Assembly (NCBI RefSeq): GCF_004087835.1
Contig: NZ_CP035119.1
Coordinates: 682,001-746,000 of the forward strand
Length of the DNA: 64,000 nt
Origin: Halorussus pelagicus
GTDB taxonomy: Archaea; Halobacteriota; Halobacteria; Halobacteriales; Haladaptataceae
Direction of reading: 5' to 3'
The notes under the pieces were generated by a model, which did no database searches, was not told where the DNA came from, and was given only the letters and a program-made list of their open reading frames with translations. Position numbers and translations under genes: made by a program. Shown here piece by piece: positions 1-7,335 of the stretch. The first letter of the stretch is position 1, and each line of letters begins with the position of its first letter.

Positions 1-566
1 ATGTCGAACTCGCTCCCGAGGTCTTCGAGGGTCGTCTGGCGCGGGTCGTCGAAGTAGCCAGCCTTGAACGCCGTTACGATAGTCCGGCGCTGGTCGTCGG
101 TCAGGCCGTACTGCTCGCCAGCCTTGACCTCGCCGAGACTGTTGATTCGGTCGAGACGGAGGTCGATGTCGTTCTCGGCGCAGTACCGCTGGAGAGTGGC
201 GACCGCGCCGCGGTCGGGCGACCTGAGGCGGAACCGCCAGACGCCCTCGTAGCGGGTCACTCCCAGCAGGGTGGCCTCCGACTGGAGGATGCCCTCCACG
301 AGGTCGGGCGTCGAGGCCCACGTCGCGCGGATGAGTGCGCCGTCCTCGACTCGGTCCAGCACGCAGACCGCCTCGATGTCCGCCTCGCGCTTCAGTTCGG
401 CCACGAACGCGTCCACGTCGTCGCCCCACGCCCAGAAGAACGGGAGGGCACCGGTGTCGGTCGGGACGATTCGCTCCAACTCGACCTGCATATCGGGTGT
501 CGTGGCAAGTGCCCGACCGAGCGGAAAGTCCTCGACCGGGACGGACAGTTCCGAGATGACGCTCAT
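1..566 (-). CDS. Bat-type HTH regulator (partial, runs off the left edge)
   Basis: Reading the minus strand from the ATG at 566 gives 188 codons with no stop before the window edge. The N-terminal part looks like the GAF/bacterio-opsin activator sensor fold of haloarchaeal Bat-family regulators. The last visible residues, GLTDDQRRTIVTAFKAGYF and then EDLGSEF, match the start of the HTH_10 DNA-binding domain, so perhaps 30-40 C-terminal residues lie outside the window. The family binds DNA and regulates many targets in haloarchaea; the target here is unknown. It is divergent from the E1 alpha gene, with about 100 bases between the start codons. Confidence 0.85.
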   Translation of the reverse strand, partial: MSVISELSVPVEDFPLGRALATTPDMQVELERIVPTDTGALPFFWAWGDDVDAFVAELKREADIEAVCVLDRVEDGALIRATWASTPDLVEGILQSEATLLGVTRYEGVWRFRLRSPDRGAVATLQRYCAENDIDLRLDRINSLGEVKAGEQYGLTDDQRRTIVTAFKAGYFDDPRQTTLEDLGSEFD

Positions 567-666
567 CCCGACCTACCTTCATCAGCGCGGGGTAAGGCTG
601 TTCTGGTGAACCATCGTGTCGTTCGGTTCCGGAACCACTATGCGAGGGGCGGACAAACCGCGGCCC

Positions 667-1764
667 ATGAACCGCATTATCGGCGAACGCGACCTCTCGG
701 AGACCCCGTTCACGCCCGAGCAGGCGCGAGCGACCTACCGGGAACTGGTCCGTGCGCGGGCGTTCGACGAGCGAGCGCTGGCGCTCCAGCGCAGAGGTTG
801 GATGAGTAGCTGGCCGCCCTACCGCGGGCAGGAGGGTTCGCAGGTCGGGGCCGCGATGGCGATGGCCGACAACGACTGGCTGTTCCCGACCTATCGGTCG
901 AACGCGATGCAGATAGCCCGCGACGTGCCGATGAGCGACATTCTGCTCTTCCGGCGCGGGATGCCCGAGTACCACTCGGGCCACGACGTGCCGAACTTCC
1001 CGCAGGCGGTGCCCATCGCTACCCAGATTCCCCACGCCGCGGGCGTCGGCATGGCGATGAACTACGAGCGGTCGGTGAAAGGCGACGGCGCGGATGCCGA
1101 GGGAACGCAAGCGGACGGCGGCGACGCCCCGGCCACGCTCTGTTACTTCGGCGACGGCGCGACCAGCGAGGGTGACTTCCACGAGGGCCTGAACTTCGCG
1201 GGCGTCTTCGACGCGCCGACCGTCTTCTTCTGCGAGAACAACGAGTGGGCGATTAGCCTGCCGCGCCACCGCCAGACCGCCAGCGACACCATCGCCCAGA
1301 AGGCCGGAGCCTACGGGTTCGAGGGCGTGCAGGTTGACGGCAACGACCCGCTCGCGGTCCGAGAGACGGTCGCCGAGGCGCTCGATTCGGCGCGCGAGGG
1401 CGAGCCGGTTCTCGTCGAGAGTCTGACCTACCGGCAGGGCGCACACACGACCAGCGACGACCCGAGCCAGTACGAGGACGCCGCGAAGGAACTACCCGAC
1501 TGGCGGACCGCCGACCCCGTCGAGCGCTACGAAGAATACTGCCGCGAGCAGGGCGTGCTTGACGACGAGTTCGTCGAGGAAGTCGAGGCGGAAATCGACG
1601 CGCAACTGGACGAGGCCGTCGAACGAGCCGAATCCGCCGACCCCGGCGACCCCCACGACGTGTTCGACCGAGTGTACGAGAACCTGCCGCCGACGCTCCG
1701 AGACCAGAAGGCGTGGCTTGACTCGTTCCTCGCCGACAACGACGTGCAGGAACTGGACCACTGA
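667..1764 (+). CDS. Thiamine-dependent 2-oxoacid dehydrogenase E1 component, alpha subunit
   Basis: The 365-residue protein belongs to the PDH/branched-chain oxoacid dehydrogenase E1 alpha family, which decarboxylates a 2-oxoacid with thiamine diphosphate. The cofactor motif is visible: GDGATSEGDFHE begins at about residue 162 and the closing NN is at 191-192. An acidic stretch (residues 139-154) precedes it. I chose the ATG at 667 because homology begins near there; an in-frame ATG at 616 would add 17 poorly conserved residues. No E1 beta, E2 or E3 gene lies beside it, so the subunit is an orphan here. Its substrate (pyruvate, branched-chain or other 2-oxoacid) cannot be read from the sequence. 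Confidence 0.9.
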   Translation: MNRIIGERDLSETPFTPEQARATYRELVRARAFDERALALQRRGWMSSWPPYRGQEGSQVGAAMAMADNDWLFPTYRSNAMQIARDVPMSDILLFRRGMPEYHSGHDVPNFPQAVPIATQIPHAAGVGMAMNYERSVKGDGADAEGTQADGGDAPATLCYFGDGATSEGDFHEGLNFAGVFDAPTVFFCENNEWAISLPRHRQTASDTIAQKAGAYGFEGVQVDGNDPLAVRETVAEALDSAREGEPVLVESLTYRQGAHTTSDDPSQYEDAAKELPDWRTADPVERYEEYCREQGVLDDEFVEEVEAEIDAQLDEAVERAESADPGDPHDVFDRVYENLPPTLRDQKAWLDSFLADNDVQELDH

Positions 1765-1796
1765 CCACGGAGCGCGTCGCGGAAACCCGACCGCGC

Positions 1797-2027
1797 TCAG
1801 TCGATTGCCATGTACGTCTTGGTGTCCGCGACCCCGTTCATCCCCGAGATGTCCGACGAGGAGACCTGTAGTACGTCGTAGACCTCGTCGCCGTCGGCCT
1901 CCACGATAACGTCGAACTCGCCAGCGACGACGTGGGCCTCGGAGATGCGGTCCAGTTCGCGGACTCCCGCCAGCACGTCTTCGGAGCGCCCGGCGGCGGT
2001 TTTCACCATGATAAACGCGTGAACCAT
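1797..2027 (-). CDS. Stand-alone Lrp/AsnC ligand-binding (RAM) domain protein
   Basis: The 76-residue protein MVHAFIMVKTAAGRSEDVLA... is a complete AsnC ligand-binding domain (beta-alpha-beta-beta-alpha-beta, dimerising) with no DNA-binding HTH. It is a paralogue of the gene at 2806: both share the frame VHA/VTAY...MVK, the central HVVAGEFDVI or HIVAGDVDIV segment and the ending TYMAID or TYIAMD. Such single-domain proteins bind small effectors, often amino acids, or pair with full-length Lrp proteins. It is divergent from the TrkA-type gene, which suggests a shared regulatory region at 2028-2108. Confidence 0.85.
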   Translation of the reverse strand: MVHAFIMVKTAAGRSEDVLAGVRELDRISEAHVVAGEFDVIVEADGDEVYDVLQVSSSDISGMNGVADTKTYMAID

Positions 2028-2073
2028 CTCGGTATGTGGTTCAGTACCATACGAGAAAAACCTTTGGGGGGAG

Positions 2074-2083
2074 AAAAGTTATT
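2074..2083 (+). promoter_or_regulatory. Putative TATA element for the TrkA-type gene
   Basis: The A/T-rich run aaaagttatt lies 26-35 bases before the ATG at 2109, the spacing expected for a leaderless haloarchaeal transcript. It sits in an 81-base gap between divergent genes. Confidence 0.4.
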
Positions 2084-2108
2084 CAGGCAGTGTCGCGTAA
2101 GCACTACC

Positions 2109-2804
2109 ATGCGATTCGTTATCATCGGCTCGGGTCGGGTCGGACTCCGGACCGCGCGCGTCCTTCGAGAGGAGGGCCACGAGGTCACGCTGGTCGAGCG
2201 CGACGCCAACAAGGTCGAGCGCGCCCGGAACGACGACTTCGAGGTCATCGAGGGAGACGGCGGGCGCGAGGACGTGCTGACCCAAGCCGACCTCGACTCC
2301 GCCGATGCCGTCGGCGCGCTGACCGGCGACCTCAACGTCAACTTCGCGGCGTGCATGGTCGGCAAGCACTACGACTGCCGGACGGTCCTGCGAATCGACG
2401 AGGACTACCGGGAGGACATCTACCGGAAGTTCGCCAGCGACGTGGACGAGGTTGTCTACCCCGAGCGCCTCGGCGCAATCGGCGCGAAAAACGCCCTGCT
2501 CGGGGGCAACATCCGCGCCATCGCCGACATCGCCCAGAGCCTACAGGTCGTGGAACTCACCATCACCGACGAATCGCCGGTGAAGGGCTACACCATCAGC
2601 GAACTCTCGCTTCCGGCCGACTCCCGACTTCTGGCGTTCGGGAAAGCCGACGAGGCGATGGGCATCCCGCTCCCCGACGACTCGCTAGAGGTCGGGGACA
2701 GACTGGCGGTTCTCGCCGACTTCGAGGTGCTGGAGGACGTGCGCCAGATTCTGGTCGGCGACGCCAGCAGAGCGAGCGCCCAAGCAATGACGGGAGGCAA
2801 CTAA
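2109..2804 (+). CDS. TrkA-type RCK protein (TrkA-N plus TrkA-C)
   Basis: This 231-residue cytosolic protein starts MRFVIIGSGRVGLRTA, a Rossmann GxGxxG nucleotide-binding motif, and continues with an RCK/TrkA-N domain to about residue 125 and a TrkA-C-like domain (about 140-225, with VVELTITDESPVKGYTISEL). Proteins of this family bind NAD(H), ATP or c-di-AMP and gate potassium channels or transporters. No channel or Trk/Ktr membrane subunit is encoded nearby, so its partner is elsewhere. A longer reading frame opens at 1932, but homology begins at 2109. Its stop is followed after one base by the RAM-domain gene at 2806, so the two are almost certainly co-transcribed. Confidence 0.88.
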   Translation: MRFVIIGSGRVGLRTARVLREEGHEVTLVERDANKVERARNDDFEVIEGDGGREDVLTQADLDSADAVGALTGDLNVNFAACMVGKHYDCRTVLRIDEDYREDIYRKFASDVDEVVYPERLGAIGAKNALLGGNIRAIADIAQSLQVVELTITDESPVKGYTISELSLPADSRLLAFGKADEAMGIPLPDDSLEVGDRLAVLADFEVLEDVRQILVGDASRASAQAMTGGN

Positions 2805-2805
2805 C

Positions 2806-3036
2806 ATGGTCACAGCGTACGTTATGGTCAAAGCGAACACGGGCGAGGCGGACAGGCTCAAGAATGCCATCACGGACCTCGACGGCGTGGTTGACGCCCA
2901 CATCGTCGCGGGCGACGTGGACATCGTCGCTAAACTCGACGTGGACTCGACCGCAGACGTGAAAGCGGTCGCGGCGGACGGGATTCAGGGCGTCGAGGGC
3001 GTCGAGAACACCCAGACCTACATCGCAATGGACTGA
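2806..3036 (+). CDS. Stand-alone Lrp/AsnC ligand-binding (RAM) domain protein, second copy
   Basis: This 76-residue AsnC ligand-binding domain lacks an HTH and is the same length as the divergent copy at 1797-2027. It starts one base after the TrkA-type stop codon, so translational coupling is likely. The close association suggests that the RAM domain senses a ligand for, or interacts with, the RCK protein. That functional link is inference; the domain assignment is secure from the MVTAYVMVKANTGEADRLK start and the DIVAKLDVDSTADVKAV region. Confidence 0.85.
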   Translation: MVTAYVMVKANTGEADRLKNAITDLDGVVDAHIVAGDVDIVAKLDVDSTADVKAVAADGIQGVEGVENTQTYIAMD

Positions 3037-3038
3037 GT

Positions 3039-3611
3039 TTAGAGCGGCGCGCCGCCGGACCCTCCGGCGGGACCGGTCGGGCCACCGGAACTGCCGGGTC
3101 CCGACGACCCGCCCGACCCGTCTTCGTCGTCGTTCTGGCGAGCGTTTTGACGTAGACTCGCCGCTGGCTCCCGGTAGTCGTAGCCGGGGATGATACCCTG
3201 CACCCACGTCCCCTCGACGTATTCGACGACCGCCAGCGCGTCCTCGACGGCCTGCTCGGGGTCCGAGGACGCGAACTCGACGGTCACGACGACCTCCTCG
3301 CCTTCGCGCTCGATTTCGGGCGGCGCGGCGTCGGCGTTGGCGACGGTGTGAGCGTCTCCGAGTCGCAACTCCAGCGTCTCGAACCAGCCGTCTTCGACCA
3401 CTTCGGCGACTTCCTCGCCCTCGACAACGGCGTCGAGCATCGGCGTCCGGACCTCGATGCGGTACTTGCTCGTCGCATCGCCGTCGCCTGCCGCCTCGCT
3501 CGCGGCGACGACGCCGGGAAACGGTTTCTCGGGCGTCTCGAACCGGCTGTCGTCGATTCGCTCGAAATCGGGATGCTGTCGGAACGCGCGCTCGACTCGC
3601 TCGTCGGTCAT
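3039..3611 (-). CDS. Conserved haloarchaeal protein, DUF5813-like
   Basis: The 190-residue protein starts at MTDERVERAF; a longer in-frame ATG at 3719 would add 36 unlikely residues. The middle (VRTPMLDAVVEGEEVAEVV, DGWFETLELRL) and the EYVEGTWVQGIIPGYDYR segment recall the haloarchaeal DUF5813 family, an assignment from memory. The C terminus is a Gly/Ser/Pro-rich low-complexity tail of about 35 residues. No signal peptide, membrane segment or catalytic motif is visible. It is convergent with the RAM-domain gene and only two bases separate their stops. Confidence 0.7.
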   Translation of the reverse strand: MTDERVERAFRQHPDFERIDDSRFETPEKPFPGVVAASEAAGDGDATSKYRIEVRTPMLDAVVEGEEVAEVVEDGWFETLELRLGDAHTVANADAAPPEIEREGEEVVVTVEFASSDPEQAVEDALAVVEYVEGTWVQGIIPGYDYREPAASLRQNARQNDDEDGSGGSSGPGSSGGPTGPAGGSGGAPL

Positions 3612-3797
3612 TAGGTCTCCGTAATGGACTCGGGGAAATGGAGGTTTCGACTGGCCGCCGTCCGGTCCGAACGACCGAGACGCGTCGTCTCTCGTCGCTG
3701 TTCGCTCCGGTCGAAGCACCGTCAGGCGGTCCCTACGCCGAGTTCGGTGGAGCCTACCCGGCCCATACTTTAACCGGTGGAAACGGACGGCTAACGC

Positions 3798-5057
3798 ATG
3801 AAGACACAGCGTTCAACGAGCGGGGCAGTCGTCGTCCCCGCGGTCGATTCGGCGAGTTCCACTTGCGTCCTGCGCTCGCTCGGTCGGCGCGGCATCCGGA
3901 CCATCGCGGCGTCGTTCCGCGACACGCCCCCCGCGTTTCGTTCGAAGTATTGCGACGACGCGGTCCGCGTCCCGTCGTACCGCGACGACGTGGTCGCGTA
4001 CAAAGACGCGCTCCTCTCGCTCGCCCGTCGGCCGTCGGTACGCACCGTCTTCCCGCTCCAAGAGATGGATACGTACGTCCTCTCGCGGTATCGGTCGGAG
4101 TTCGCCGAGCATCTCGATCCGGTCTGGCCGACGATGGAGACGCTCGCGGACGCTCAGGACCGACTTCGACTGGTCGAGGCGGCGGAGTCGGCCGGGGTCG
4201 CGGTGCCCGAGACGCGACTCCTTGACGAAGTCGAGGACTGGACCCGAAAGCAGATAGTCAAGGCGCGCTACACGGTGTTGACCGACGCCTACGTCGATTC
4301 GTTCTCGCCCGACCAGTATCGGTTCGGCGGTTCGACGCGGTACCTCCGGTCCGGCGTCGAACCCGACCGCGAGGCGATTCGGGCGGAGAGCGGTCACGTC
4401 CCCATCGTCCAAGAGTACGTGCCGGGCGACGAGTACGCTCTGTGGGCACTCTACGACGAGGGTGACCCGGTGGCGACCTGCGGCAAACGCCAGCGCCGAG
4501 CGTACTCGTGGGCTGGCGGGACGAGCATCTGCCGTGAGACCACCGACGACCCGCAACTGGAGGCGGCCGGGCGCGCCCTCCTCGACGAACTCGACTGGCA
4601 CGGTCCCGCGTCGGTTCAGTTTGTCAAGGACGAGGAGACGGGGGAGTTCACGCTCCTCGAAATCAACCCCCGCTTCTGGGTCTCGCTGTCGTGTCCGGTC
4701 AGGGCCGGTCTCGACTTCCCGCAGTATTTCTGGCAGTTGGCGAGCGGCGAGTCGGTCGCCCCGAGCGACGACTACGAGACGGGGGTCGCCACCCACCTCC
4801 TGCGCGGCGAAGCCGTCCACCTCCACAGCGTCCTCACCGAGGAGTTCCCCTACGAGAACCCGCCGTCGTTCTCGGCGAAGGTTCGGGAGGTCACCGAGTC
4901 GGTCGCGCGCCAACCCAACTTCGACTACCTGACGCTGGACGACCCCGGACCGTTCGTTCGGGACGCGCTCAATCAAGTCTCGTCGGTTGGCGGGTCGCTT
5001 CGGGGCGTCCTTTCGCCGGACTCGGACGGTGACGCGACGACCGCTCCGGACGTGTAG
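3798..5057 (+). CDS. ATP-grasp family ligase (carboxylate-amine ligase-like)
   Basis: The 419-residue soluble protein has an N-terminal PreATP-grasp Rossmann-like region (VVVPAVDSASSTCVLRSLGR), a central ATP-grasp domain with lysine-bearing KQIVKARY, a VQEYVPGDEY strand-turn (about 204-213), and the metal/ATP-binding motif LLEINPRFW at about 286-294. The family couples ATP hydrolysis to ligation of a carboxylate to an amine or thiol through an acyl-phosphate. The closest groups by motif are the carbamoyl-phosphate synthase-like ATP-grasp proteins found in polysaccharide and peptide-tailoring clusters. No biosynthetic partner is adjacent, so the substrate is unknown. It stands alone, followed by a repeat-rich gap. 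Confidence 0.8.
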   Translation: MKTQRSTSGAVVVPAVDSASSTCVLRSLGRRGIRTIAASFRDTPPAFRSKYCDDAVRVPSYRDDVVAYKDALLSLARRPSVRTVFPLQEMDTYVLSRYRSEFAEHLDPVWPTMETLADAQDRLRLVEAAESAGVAVPETRLLDEVEDWTRKQIVKARYTVLTDAYVDSFSPDQYRFGGSTRYLRSGVEPDREAIRAESGHVPIVQEYVPGDEYALWALYDEGDPVATCGKRQRRAYSWAGGTSICRETTDDPQLEAAGRALLDELDWHGPASVQFVKDEETGEFTLLEINPRFWVSLSCPVRAGLDFPQYFWQLASGESVAPSDDYETGVATHLLRGEAVHLHSVLTEEFPYENPPSFSAKVREVTESVARQPNFDYLTLDDPGPFVRDALNQVSSVGGSLRGVLSPDSDGDATTAPDV

Positions 5058-5076
5058 TCGGTTGGAGTGGTGGCGG

Positions 5077-5126
5077 TTCATCCACGAGTACGCACCAGCG
5101 ATTCATCCACGAGTACGCACCAGCAG
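5077..5126. repeat. Two-copy 25-base tandem repeat
   Basis: The 23-base core beginning ttcatccacgagtacgcacc occurs at 5077-5099 and again at 5102-5124, identical in both copies, with two variable bases after each. It starts 19 bases after the stop codon of the ATP-grasp gene. Confidence 0.9.
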
Positions 5127-5237
5127 TTCACCGCGAGCGAACGACCGAAGGGAGTGAGCGAGCGGGCCAAGCGACGACGAGAGCGAACGAAGTGAGCGGC
5201 GGGAGGAGCGCAGTGCTTTTTGATCGAGCTTTTTATC

Positions 5238-5266
5238 GAGCGCAGTCGCCGACGGCGACTGCGCTC
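5238..5266. repeat. Perfect 13-base inverted repeat (hairpin, possible transcript end)
   Basis: The arms gagcgcagtcgcc (5238-5250) and ggcgactgcgctc (5254-5266) are perfect reverse complements around a 3-base loop. T-rich sequence before the left arm and A-rich sequence after the right arm could extend the stem. It lies between the convergent ATP-grasp gene and tRNA-Leu, where a transcript end is expected, but no U-tract follows on either strand. Confidence 0.75.
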
Positions 5267-5282
5267 GCAATAAAAAGGTCGT

Positions 5283-5305
5283 ATGCGAGAGATGGGATTC
5301 GAACC
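5283..5305 (-). repeat. Partial copy of tRNA-Leu 3' end (att-like remnant)
   Basis: On the plus strand this region reads tgcgagagatgggattcgaa, matching the tRNA-Leu 3' end at 5444 onward at all but one base through the T-loop. The rest of a tRNA fold is absent. Such fragments are what tRNA-targeted integrases leave behind, but no integrase is visible nearby. Confidence 0.6.
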
Positions 5306-5443
5306 ACGCCCAGACGTTCCTGCTCGGCCTACGGCCTGCGCGGGCGTGCGACTGGTCTACTTCGAATCCATCCGGTTCAATTTTCACGACGCGCTGGGCT
5401 TGCGAGCGCACGGGGCGCTCGCGGCGTCGCGCGTCGAGAGAAA

Positions 5444-5526
5444 TGCGAGGGATGGGATTCGAACCCATGGACTCCTTCGAGAGCGGGTCTTAAGCCCGCC
5501 GCCTTTGGCCGCTCGGCAACCCTCGC
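5444..5526 (-). tRNA. tRNA-Leu (anticodon UAA)
   Basis: The minus strand gives an 83-base class II tRNA. The acceptor stem pairs GCGAGGG with CCCTCGC and is followed by discriminator A. The anticodon stem GCGGG/CCCGC encloses loop CTTAAGA, giving anticodon TAA. A long variable arm and the T-arm ATGGG-TTCGAAT-CCCAT follow. CCA is not encoded, and no intron is present. Confidence 0.95.
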
Positions 5527-5649
5527 TCAGGAGCAGATTGACGACTCTCCCCGAAGTGGGTTTCGGTCTGTGCGGGCCGAAAGGAAACGGACAGAGCCGT
5601 GACCGTCGTTCGGCGTCCGAGCGGGCGTTCGAAACGTCGATAGCGTCGG

Positions 5650-6198
5650 TTAGTCGTGAATTTCGACGCGTTCGAGCGTCACGTCCTCGTTGGGGCTGTC
5701 GTTGCGGTCGGTCGAAACGTCGCCGATCTCCTCGACAACGTCCATTCCGTCGATTACCTCGCCGAAGACCGCGTGGCGGTCGTCCAGATGCGGCTGGGCT
5801 TCGAGAGTGATGAAGAACTGCGAGCCGTTGGTGTCGGGACCGCTGTTGGCCATCGAGAGGACGCCCGCGCCGTCGTGGCGGAGTTCGTCGTGGAACTCGT
5901 CTTCGAACTCGTAGCCGGGACCGCCGCGGCCGGTGCCGGTCGGGTCGCCGCCCTGAATCATGAAGTCCTCGATGATTCGGTGGAAGGGCACGTCGTTGTA
6001 GAGCGCGTCGCCGCGGACTTCGCCGGACTCGGGGTCCTTCCACGTCGGCGTCTCCGGCGCGGGGTCGTCGTTCGCGGCGGGGTCGTGTGTCGCCAGATTG
6101 ACGAAGTTCTCGACGGTCTTCGGCGCGCGCTCGTCGAACAGTCGGACTTCGATGTCGCCGTGCGTCGTGTACAGCGTCGCGGTTAGGTCGTCTGCCAT
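5650..6198 (-). CDS. ppiA: Cyclophilin-type peptidyl-prolyl cis-trans isomerase
   Basis: The 182-residue cytosolic protein is a single cyclophilin domain that isomerises proline peptide bonds during folding. The active-site region is visible as FHRIIEDFMIQGGDPTGTG (catalytic Arg in FHRII) followed by FFITLEAQPHLDDRHAVFG. An acidic insertion of about 25 residues near 38-60 (DPAANDDPAPETPTWKD) is typical of haloarchaeal versions. The start MADDLTATLYTTHGDIEVRL is the first Met upstream of homology. It lies upstream of tRNA-Leu and downstream of the peptide transporter operon, on the same strand; an 84-base gap to dppF makes it probably a separate unit. Confidence 0.95.
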   Translation of the reverse strand: MADDLTATLYTTHGDIEVRLFDERAPKTVENFVNLATHDPAANDDPAPETPTWKDPESGEVRGDALYNDVPFHRIIEDFMIQGGDPTGTGRGGPGYEFEDEFHDELRHDGAGVLSMANSGPDTNGSQFFITLEAQPHLDDRHAVFGEVIDGMDVVEEIGDVSTDRNDSPNEDVTLERVEIHD

Positions 6199-6282
6199 GC
6201 CTGCGAGAAGGGTCGCTGGACGGATAACGGTGCCGGACGAATCCCGAGACCGGGCGCGAGCGCCGACCGCGCGACGCCCTCG

Positions 6283-7335
6283 TCAGTCGTCGGCGACCTG
6301 TTCGGCCACTTGCTCGTCGGTTTCGAGCGGCGGACTGTCCCAATACTCGTGGGACTCGACCTGCCGGAAGCAGGCCGCCCGGTGGTCTTCATCTTCGACC
6401 TCGTAGTCCTCGGGGGACGACTGCGTGCAGGCCTCGCGGGCGTACGGACAGCGCGTGTGGAATCGACAGCCAGCGGGCGGGTCTCGCGGCGACGGCACGT
6501 CGCCTGCCAGCGTGTCCACCTGCCGCCCCTGCTCGCTGGTGTCGGCTCGCGGGACGCTCTCCAGCAGGGCCTCGGTGTAGGGGTGGCCGGGGTTCTCGAA
6601 TATCTCCTCGACGGGACCGACCTCGACGATTTCGCCCAGATACATCACGGCCACGCGGTCGGAGATGTGCCGAACGACGCTCAGGTCGTGAGCGATGAAC
6701 AGGTAGGTCAGACCGAACTCCTCCTGCAAGTCCTCCAAGAGATTCAGAATCTGGGCCTGCACCGACACGTCCAGCGCCGACACCGGTTCGTCGCAGACGA
6801 TGAAGTCCGGTTCGAGCGCGAGCGCGCGGGCGATGCCGATGCGCTGGCGCTGACCGCCCGAGAACTCGTGGGGATAGCGGTCAACCTGTCCGGCCGAGAG
6901 ACCGACTCGCTCCATCAGGTCCGCAACGTGTTCGCGGCGCTCGGCCTTCGTGCCGATGCCGTGAACGTCGAGGGGTTCGCGGACGATTTCACCCGCGGTC
7001 ATCCGCGGGTCGAGACTGGAGAAGGGGTCCTGAAAGACGACCTGCGCGCGCTTGCGGAACTCGGTGAGGTCGTCCTTCTCGAAGACGCTCTCGCCGTCGA
7101 AGTACATTTTTCCGTCGGTCGGTTCCCGGAGTTTGAGCAGGGTCTCGCCCGTCGTGGACTTGCCACATCCCGACTCACCGACCAGACCCAGCGTCTCGCC
7201 TTCCCGCACCTCGAAGCTCACGCCATCGACGGCCTGCACGCTCTCTGGTTCTCGACCGAGCAGTCGGTCGGTGAGGTTGTCCCCTTCGAAGTAGTATTTG
7301 TGCAGGTCCTCGACGCGAACGAGCGGGTCAGTCAT
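6283..7335 (-). CDS. Peptide/nickel-type ABC transporter ATP-binding protein (DppF/OppF-like)
   Basis: This 350-residue ATPase drives import through the permease pair encoded upstream. Walker A is GESGCGKST, the ABC signature is [15 protein letters not shown] and Walker B ends in VCDEP. The C-terminal oligopeptide/dipeptide domain carries the family [13 protein letters not shown] motif. It overlaps the preceding ATPase gene by 8 bases and is the last gene of the five-gene operon. The acidic tail [10 protein letters not shown] is haloarchaeal in character. Confidence 0.93.
   Translation of the reverse strand: MTDPLVRVEDLHKYYFEGDNLTDRLLGREPESVQAVDGVSFEVREGETLGLVGESGCGKSTTGETLLKLREPTDGKMYFDGESVFEKDDLTEFRKRAQVVFQDPFSSLDPRMTAGEIVREPLDVHGIGTKAERREHVADLMERVGLSAGQVDRYPHEFSGGQRQRIGIARALALEPDFIVCDEPVSALDVSVQAQILNLLEDLQEEFGLTYLFIAHDLSVVRHISDRVAVMYLGEIVEVGPVEEIFENPGHPYTEALLESVPRADTSEQGRQVDTLAGDVPSPRDPPAGCRFHTRCPYAREACTQSSPEDYEVEDEDHRAACFRQVESHEYWDSPPLETDEQVAEQVADD

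Larger units (their letters stand above)
5058..5443. other. Gene-free gap with repeats, hairpin and tRNA 3'-end fragment
   Basis: No credible coding sequence is visible. The gap holds a two-copy 25-base tandem repeat, a run of the gagcgaacgaagtgagc type common in haloarchaeal spacers, a perfect 13-base inverted repeat and a copy of the tRNA-Leu 3' end; these are listed separately. Confidence 0.8.

Noticed and set aside
3813-5081. Minus-strand open frame of 422 codons across the ATP-grasp gene
   Set aside because: It is a GC-rich shadow frame; the plus strand has clear ATP-grasp motifs.
5238-5266. Hairpin read as a bacterial-type intrinsic terminator
   Set aside because: T-rich sequence lies before the stem rather than after it on each strand, so a U-tract terminator is not supported.
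5283-5810. Plus-strand open frame starting RDGIRTHG-like sequence over tRNA-Leu
   Set aside because: The DGIRTHG-type peptide is the well-known translation of a tRNA end, not a protein.
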